A stretch of DNA of 8,843 nucleotides. Source: Methylobacterium sp. (lineage in GTDB: Bacteria; Pseudomonadota; Alphaproteobacteria; Rhizobiales; Beijerinckiaceae). The notes under the pieces are model-generated. The model had not been told where the DNA came from. It was given only the letters and a program-made list of their open reading frames with translations, and ran no database searches. Position numbers and translations under genes: made by a program. The stretch is from positions 1-8,843 of the forward strand of contig JAJKJG010000148.1 in NCBI GenBank assembly GCA_021154065.1. Reading direction: 5' to 3'. Positions within the stretch are counted from its first letter, which is position 1; each line of letters starts with the position of its first letter. Positions 4,423 through 8,843 of this stretch are shown one piece after another.

Positions 4423-5280
4423 ATGTCGTCGCCAAACGTCATCACGCCTGAAAAGCTCGCCCGCCTGATCGGCCGGCCCGATTGCCCGTCCCTCATCGAC
4501 GTCTGCACCGAGGAGGACTTCGCCTGCGACCCGCGCCTCGTGCCGGGCGCGGTGCGGCGCTCGCACCGCGACGTCGCCGAATGGGCGCCCGAATTCGCCG
4601 CAGGCCGCTCCGCCGTGGTCATCTGCCAGAAGGGGCTGAAGCTCAGCCAGGGCGTCGCCGCCTGGTTGAGGCACGCCGGCGTCGCGGCGGACTCGCTCGA
4701 GGGCGGCGCGCTCGGCTGGGCCGCGGCCGGGCTGCCGATGGTGCCGGTCGACAAGCTGCCGCCGCGGGACAGCCGGGGCCGCACCGTCTGGGTGACGCGC
4801 TCGCGGCCGAAGGTCGACCGCATCGCCTGCCCCTGGCTCATCCGCCGCTTCGTCGACCCGAACGCCGTGTTCCTGTTCGTGCTGCCGGCCGAGGTCATGG
4901 GCGTCGCCGAGCGCTTTTCCGCGACGCCCTTCGACATCGAGGGCGAGGGGGTGTTCTGGAGCCACCGCGGCGAGCGATGCACCTTCGACGTCATGGTCGA
5001 GGAGTTCGGGCTTGCGACCGAGGCGCTGTCGCGCCTCGCTACGATCGTGCGCGGCGCCGACACGGCGCGGATGGACCTCGCGCCGGAAGCGGCGGGGCTG
5101 CTTGCCGCGTCGCTCGGCCTGTCGCGCATGTATGCCGACGACATCGAGCAGCTCGCGGCCGGCATGACGCTCTACGACGCGTTCTACCGCTGGTGCCGCG
5201 ACGCCACGGACGAGACCCATAACTGGCCGGCGAAGCCCGTAAAGGCACCGGCGAAGCCGCGCCAGAGCGTGCCGGCATGA
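4423..5280 (+). CDS. chrB: Rhodanese-ChrB fusion, chromate resistance protein
   Basis: A 285-residue cytoplasmic protein. Residues 1-110 form a rhodanese-like domain: SLIDVCTEEDFACDPRLVPG at 23-42, catalytic-loop CQKG with Cys69, and WLRHAGVAADSLEGGALGW at 81-99. Residues 120-265 are the ChrB C-terminal domain (PF09828), with VWVTRSRPKVDRIACPWLIR (122-141), RRFVDPNAVF, HRGERCTFDVMVEEFGL (181-197) and the late ADDIEQLAAGMTLYDAFYRW. Canonical ChrB of Cupriavidus and Ochrobactrum regulates or boosts chrA and carries a different N-terminal domain. The sulfurtransferase-fused form is common in alphaproteobacteria; its reaction is not established. Cys69 is in place for sulfur transfer. The start is set by GAGGA 4410-4414 in the leader. 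The stop overlaps chrA by ATGA, so translation is probably coupled. It likely senses or handles chromate, or a related oxyanion, for the efflux pump. Confidence 0.9.
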   Translation: MSSPNVITPEKLARLIGRPDCPSLIDVCTEEDFACDPRLVPGAVRRSHRDVAEWAPEFAAGRSAVVICQKGLKLSQGVAAWLRHAGVAADSLEGGALGWAAAGLPMVPVDKLPPRDSRGRTVWVTRSRPKVDRIACPWLIRRFVDPNAVFLFVLPAEVMGVAERFSATPFDIEGEGVFWSHRGERCTFDVMVEEFGLATEALSRLATIVRGADTARMDLAPEAAGLLAASLGLSRMYADDIEQLAAGMTLYDAFYRWCRDATDETHNWPAKPVKAPAKPRQSVPA

Positions 5281-6710
5281 ACGACGTCTCTCCGGCGGCG
5301 GTCGCAACCGCCGCCGACCGCACAGAGAGCGGCGGCGTCCCCTCGCACGGCATCGCCTTCCGCGAGGCCGTGCGGGTGTGGGCGCGGGTCGCCGCGCTCT
5401 CCTTCGGCGGCCCGGCCGGGCAGATCGCCGTCATGCACCGCATCCTCGTCGAGGAGAAGCGCTGGATCGGCGAGAACCGGTTCCTGCACGCGCTCAATTA
5501 CTGCATGCTGCTCCCCGGCCCCGAGGCGCAGCAGCTTGCCGTCTATGTCGGCTGGCTCCTGCACAAGACGAAGGGCGGGCTCGTCGCCGGCACGCTGTTC
5601 GTGCTGCCGGGGCTCGTCGCCATCATGGCGCTCAGCCTGATCTACGCCGCCTGGGGCAAGGTCGGCATCGTCGCGGCGCTGTTCTTCGGGCTGAAGGCGG
5701 CCGTGCTCGCCGTCGTGCTCGAGGCGGTCGTGCGCGTCGGCAAGCGGTCGCTCAAGAACGGCGTCATGATCGGGCTCGCGGCGGCGGCCTTCGTCGCGAT
5801 CTTCTTCCTCAAGGTGCCGTTCCCGCTCATCATCCTCGGCGCCGGCCTCATCGGCTATGTCGGCGGACGCGCCGGGCATCCGGCCTTCCTGGTCGGCGGC
5901 GGCCACGGACCGAGCGGCGGCAAGGCTCTGGCCGACGCCGAGTCGGCGCTCGGCGAGAAGATCCCGGCGCATGCGCGCCCGAGCACGGCGTGGTCGCTGC
6001 GCATCGCGGCGGTGTTCTTCGGGCTGTGGCTCGCGCCGGTCTTCGCGCTGCTGCTGTGGCTCGGCCCCGGCAATGTCTTCGCCGACATCGCGATCTTCTT
6101 CTCGAAGATGGCGGTCGTCACGTTCGGCGGCGCCTATGCGGTCTTGGCCTATGTGGCCCAGGAGGCGGTCGAGACCTATGGCTGGCTGCAGCCGGGCGAG
6201 ATGCTCGACGGGCTCGGCATGGCCGAGACGACGCCCGGCCCGCTCATCATGGTGACGCAGTTCGTCGGCTTCATGGGCGCCTTCCGCGCGCCAGGGGCGC
6301 TCAATCCCTACGCGGCGGGCGTGCTCGGCGGGCTCCTCACCACCTGGGTGACCTTCACGCCCTGCTTCCTGTGGATCTTCCTCGGCGCGCCCTACATCGA
6401 GGCGCTGCGCTCGAACCGGGCGCTGTCCGGCGCGCTCGCCGCCATCACGGCCGCGGTCGTCGGCGTGATCCTCAATCTCGCCGTCTGGTTCGGCCTGCAC
6501 GTGCTCTTCCGCGAGGTGCGCGAGCTGCGCTTTGCCGGTGTGCTGACCCTCGACGTGCCGGTCCTGAGCACGGTCAACCTCGCCTCGCTCGTGCTCACCG
6601 CTGCCGCGATTATCGCCATGTTCCGCTTCAAGATCGGCATGATCCCGGTGCTCGCCGCCTGCTCCGGCGCCGGGCTCCTGTACTATCTGGCGACAGGCTC
6701 GGTCGGCTGA
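5277..6710 (+). CDS. chrA: Long-chain chromate transporter ChrA
   Basis: A 477-residue inner-membrane protein of the CHR family, long-chain type with two homologous CHR halves. The first half carries SFGGPAGQ (42-49) and LLPGPEAQQL (78-87). The second carries TFGGAYAVLAYV (282-293) and ETTPGPLIMVTQF (317-329). These paired FGG and PGP motifs define the family. About ten or more membrane helices are visible. A charged loop of about 35 residues (206-238, GGGHGPSGGKALADAESALG and on) links the halves. ChrA exports chromate by proton-motive force and gives chromate resistance; sulfate competes in known members. The start overlaps chrB by 4 bp; ribosomes probably re-initiate from chrB. GC is high (43 of 60 in 5701-5760), typical of the host and unlike the 1477-2535 genes. 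No frameshift or missing motif was seen. Confidence 0.96.
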   Translation: MNDVSPAAVATAADRTESGGVPSHGIAFREAVRVWARVAALSFGGPAGQIAVMHRILVEEKRWIGENRFLHALNYCMLLPGPEAQQLAVYVGWLLHKTKGGLVAGTLFVLPGLVAIMALSLIYAAWGKVGIVAALFFGLKAAVLAVVLEAVVRVGKRSLKNGVMIGLAAAAFVAIFFLKVPFPLIILGAGLIGYVGGRAGHPAFLVGGGHGPSGGKALADAESALGEKIPAHARPSTAWSLRIAAVFFGLWLAPVFALLLWLGPGNVFADIAIFFSKMAVVTFGGAYAVLAYVAQEAVETYGWLQPGEMLDGLGMAETTPGPLIMVTQFVGFMGAFRAPGALNPYAAGVLGGLLTTWVTFTPCFLWIFLGAPYIEALRSNRALSGALAAITAAVVGVILNLAVWFGLHVLFREVRELRFAGVLTLDVPVLSTVNLASLVLTAAAIIAMFRFKIGMIPVLAACSGAGLLYYLATGSVG

Positions 6711-6813
6711 CCGGGCCGCACCGGCCGGGGCGGCGGGTCGTCATCGAGGAGGTGTCCGACTTCGGTCGCGGGCATAGGGTGTTCCTGCAACTGGCGTGTC
6801 TAGCCGTCGTTTA

Positions 6814-6832
6814 GCACCGGGAAGGCCGGTGC
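6814..6832. terminator. Hairpin between chrA and the ligase gene (weak terminator candidate)
   Basis: GCACCGG (6814-6820), loop GAAGG, CCGGTGC (6826-6832): a perfect 7-bp stem. Neither strand has a run of T after it (GATGTTCG on plus, TAAACG on minus), so intrinsic termination would be poor. A second GC hairpin sits right after the chrA stop (GCCGC 6715-6719 with GCGGC 6730-6734), also without a T run. Together they mark the operon end. The 6711-6924 gap contains no gene that I can support. Confidence 0.35.
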
Positions 6833-6873
6833 GATGTTCGCAAACGCACCCCGCGGAATGACGACGGAGCAGC

Positions 6874-6900
6874 GGAACGAACGTCCGGCCCTTCGGAGTT
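6874..6900 (+). promoter_or_regulatory. Possible EcfG (general stress) promoter of the NHEJ pair
   Basis: GGAAC at 6874-6878, an 18-base spacer and AGTT at 6897-6900. EcfG/RpoE2 promoters of alphaproteobacteria follow GGAAC, 16-19 bases, CGTT, so there is one mismatch in the -10. Transcription would start near 6907, just before the ribosome binding site GGAGGA (6909-6914). Some NHEJ genes in rhizobia are under general stress control, which fits. A short hairpin, CGGAG (6894-6898) with CTCCG (6905-6909), overlaps the site. The match could be chance. Confidence 0.35.
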
Positions 6901-6924
6901 GTGTCTCCGGAGGACCAGTCCGCG

Positions 6925-8010
6925 ATGCCGCAAGCCGCCCGTTCCACAAGCGCCAGAAAGCCCGCCGGCCTCGCCTCGTTGCCGGTGCCCGTCGGCACGG
7001 CGCCGATGGAGGCGAAGCTCGTCGAGGATCTGCCGAGCGAGCCCGGCTGGCAGTTCGAGCCGAAATGGGACGGCTTCCGCTGCCTCGCCTTCCGGGCCGG
7101 CGACGAGGTCGATCTGAGGGCCAAATCCGGCAAGCCGCTGGCGCGGTACTTCCCCGAGGTCGCGGCGATGCTGCGCGCGCTTGCGCCCGACCGCTTCGTG
7201 ATCGACGGCGAGCTCGCGATCCCGGACGGCGACACGCTGTCCTTCGACGCGCTGCAGATGCGGCTGCACCCGGCCGAGAGCCGCATCCGCAAGCTCTCGG
7301 TCGAGACCCCGGCGATCCTGATCCTGTTCGACTGCCTGATGACGCCGCACGACGAAGTCCTTTTGGGCGAGCCGCTCGGCGCCCGCCGCGAGGCGCTGGA
7401 GACGCTCTTCCGCTCCTTCGACGAAGCCGCGGGGTTGAGGCTCTCGCCCTACACCCGCAAGGCGGCGGAAGCCCGCAAATGGCTCGCCAAGGCCGGCGGC
7501 TCGCTCGACGGCGTCATCGCGAAGCGCCTCGATGGCCCGTACGTCTCCGGCGAGCGGGCCATGCTGAAGGTGAAGCGCCTGCGCAGCGCCGACTGCGTCG
7601 TCGGCGGCTTCCGCTACGCAACGAACAGCGACCTCGTCGGCTCGCTGCTGCTCGGGCTCTACAACCATGAAGGCCGGCTCGATCACGTCGGCTTCACCTC
7701 GACGATCTCGAACGCCGAGCGGCCGGCGCTGACGAAGCGGCTGGAGAAGCTCAAAGGCGGTCCGGGCTTCACCGGCGACGCCCCCGGCGGCCCGAGCCGG
7801 TGGTCGACCGAGCGCTCCGCCGAATGGGTGCCACTCCGGCCCGAGCTCGTCGTCGAGGTCCGCTACGACCACGTCACCGGCGGCCGCTTCCGCCACGGCA
7901 CCAAGCTCCTGCGCTGGCGGCCCGACAAGGCGCCGGAGCAGTGCACCTTCGCGCAGATGCAGGAGGAGGCCCGCCCGGGTAAGCTCGTCCGCGCGATCCT
8001 GGAGGCGTGA
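6925..8010 (+). CDS. ATP-dependent DNA ligase (LigC-like, NHEJ)
   Basis: A 361-residue single-enzyme ligase that seals DNA nicks and ends with ATP. The adenylation domain (about 20-215) shows motif I EPKWDGFR with the nucleophile Lys47, motif III VIDGELAI (92-99), motif IV LDGVIAKR (194-201) and motif V LKVKR (214-218). The OB-fold (about 222-345) includes LRPELVVEVRYDHVTGG (304-320) and the late GTKLLRWRPDKAP. The length fits the LigC-like ligases of rhizobia, which stand apart from full LigD. I chose the ATG at 6925 because GGAGGA is at 6909-6914. An in-frame GTG at 6901 would add eight residues but lies before the ribosome binding site. The next gene begins directly at the stop, so the two form an operon. 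No Ku gene is in the window; it may lie downstream. Confidence 0.92.
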   Translation: MPQAARSTSARKPAGLASLPVPVGTAPMEAKLVEDLPSEPGWQFEPKWDGFRCLAFRAGDEVDLRAKSGKPLARYFPEVAAMLRALAPDRFVIDGELAIPDGDTLSFDALQMRLHPAESRIRKLSVETPAILILFDCLMTPHDEVLLGEPLGARREALETLFRSFDEAAGLRLSPYTRKAAEARKWLAKAGGSLDGVIAKRLDGPYVSGERAMLKVKRLRSADCVVGGFRYATNSDLVGSLLLGLYNHEGRLDHVGFTSTISNAERPALTKRLEKLKGGPGFTGDAPGGPSRWSTERSAEWVPLRPELVVEVRYDHVTGGRFRHGTKLLRWRPDKAPEQCTFAQMQEEARPGKLVRAILEA

Positions 8011-8843
8011 GTGGCAAAAGACGGGGACGAGATCGAGATCGCGGGCGTGCGGCTGACGAGCCCGGACAAGGTGCTCTATCCCGAGCAGAGCATCACCAAG
8101 CGCCAGCTTGCCGAGTACTACCTCGCCGTCGCCGAGGCGATGCTGCCGCACGTGGCGCGCCGGCCGATCACGCTCGTGCGCTGCCCGACCGGGCGCCAGC
8201 GTAAATGCTTCTATCAGCGCCACGCCGGCTCGGGCGTGCCGGCCGAGCTCGGCGAGGTCGACATCCCGGGCTTCGAGGAATCGGGCGCCTACCTGTTCAT
8301 CAAGGACGCGCCCGGTCTCGTCGCCCTCGTGCAGATGGGCGTCCTCGAGGTGCATCCCTGGGGGGCGCGCGTCGACAAGCCGGACCGGCCCGACCGCGTC
8401 ATCTTCGACCTCGATCCCGGCGAGGGCCTCGGCTTTGCCGACGTGGCCGAGGCGGCGCACGAGGTGCGGGCGTATCTCGGCGACCTCGGCCTTGCGAGCT
8501 TCGCCAAGACCACCGGCGGCAAGGGCGTGCACGTCGTGGTGCCGGTCGACCGCCGGTACGGCTATCCGCAGGTGAAGGCCTTCGCCAAGAAGGTGGCGGA
8601 GAGCCTCGCGGCGAAGACGCCGACACGATATCTGACCCGCATCTCGAAGGCCGAGCGCCGCGGCCGCATCTTCATCGACTACCTGCGCAACGACGCCACC
8701 TCGACCGCGGTCGCGGCCTACTCGACGCGCTCGCGCGCCGGAGCGCCGGTCGCGACGCCGGTGACCTGGGACGAGCTCATCCCGGCGCTCGACCCGGCGG
8801 CGTTCAACGTCAACACCGTGCCGGGCCGGCTCGCCAGGATCGG
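8011..8843 (+). CDS. ligD: LigD-type NHEJ polymerase/primase domain protein (partial, 3' end off window)
   Basis: The GTG at 8011 follows the ligase stop with no gap, with GGAGG at 8001-8005 upstream; 277 codons are visible without a stop. The sequence is the PolDom of LigD (archaeo-eukaryotic primase fold): SPDKVLYPEQSITKRQLAEYY at 17-37, LVRCPTGRQRKCFYQRH at 55-71, and IFDLDPGEGL, whose Asp133/Asp135 bind metal. Then come TTGGKGVHVVVP (167-178; Lys171 and His174 contact the nucleotide) and IFIDYLRN with the third metal ligand Asp223. It adds nucleotides at broken DNA ends before ligation. About 280-310 residues would make a stand-alone PolDom gene; a fused nuclease or ligase domain beyond the edge cannot be excluded, although the ligase is already separate here. 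All catalytic residues are present. Confidence 0.9.
   Translation, partial: MAKDGDEIEIAGVRLTSPDKVLYPEQSITKRQLAEYYLAVAEAMLPHVARRPITLVRCPTGRQRKCFYQRHAGSGVPAELGEVDIPGFEESGAYLFIKDAPGLVALVQMGVLEVHPWGARVDKPDRPDRVIFDLDPGEGLGFADVAEAAHEVRAYLGDLGLASFAKTTGGKGVHVVVPVDRRYGYPQVKAFAKKVAESLAAKTPTRYLTRISKAERRGRIFIDYLRNDATSTAVAAYSTRSRAGAPVATPVTWDELIPALDPAAFNVNTVPGRLARI

Noticed and set aside
5184..6500. A 438-codon open frame on the minus strand opposite chrA, and others such as 6811-8532 minus and 231-1259 plus
   Set aside because: These are antisense shadows of GC-rich genes. Their products are Arg/Asp/Glu/His-rich without domains, and the opposite strand holds clear ChrA, ligase/LigD and EamA proteins.
1..8843. 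CRISPR array, insertion sequence, tRNA or rRNA gene, phage genes
   Set aside because: No regularly spaced repeats, transposase-like frame, terminal inverted repeats or RNA gene were seen on either strand. The rearrangements show no mobile element at their edges.

Overview
The window is GC-rich DNA, most likely from an alphaproteobacterium and probably Hyphomicrobiales (Rhizobiales). This rests on codon bias, PF04392-type substrate-binding proteins, separate genes for a LigC-like ligase and a LigD-type polymerase, and a chrB/chrA operon behind a structured leader. The organism assignment is inference from gene content; no marker gene is present.

Layout. Positions 1-322 hold the 3' end of one ABC substrate-binding protein gene and a 48-codon stump of a second. 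The stump runs tail-to-tail into a DMT/EamA permease on the minus strand (start 1208 or 1244, stop 297). Divergent from the permease, a promoter and a structured leader (about 1407-1476) precede two genes for exported proteins of unknown function (1477-2154 and 2164-2535). A DUF1259/LpqO-like exported protein (2601-3482) and a small exported protein with two CPxGxxC-type repeats (3604-3873) follow. Next come a low-information stretch, a ParD/RelB-like antitoxin gene that may be leaderless (4081-4311), and a 10-codon toxin remnant. A second copy of the promoter and leader (4315-4422) stands before a rhodanese-ChrB fusion gene (4423-5280) and a long-chain chromate transporter gene chrA (5277-6710), which overlap by 4 bp. 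The window ends with a non-homologous end-joining pair: a LigC-like ATP-dependent DNA ligase (6925-8010) and the LigD-type polymerase/primase gene (8011 to beyond the edge).

Main point. The same leader occurs twice in 3 kb, each time ending at the start codon of the next gene. Both copies have the same -10 position and the same three stem-loops. The last stem masks the Shine-Dalgarno sequence, and a possible pseudoknot links the first loop to the foot of that stem. The copy before chrB fits, from memory, the 'chrB RNA' motif described by comparative genomics. The copy before the exported-protein genes links those unknown proteins to the chromate/oxyanion response. I infer one regulon: a cytoplasmic sensor/sulfurtransferase and efflux pump (ChrB-ChrA), plus a periplasmic arm (LamG/DUF1080-like protein, small exported protein, perhaps DUF1259 and the Cys-repeat protein). 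Lower GC in the 1477-2535 genes and three gene remnants suggest the region was assembled by insertions and deletions.
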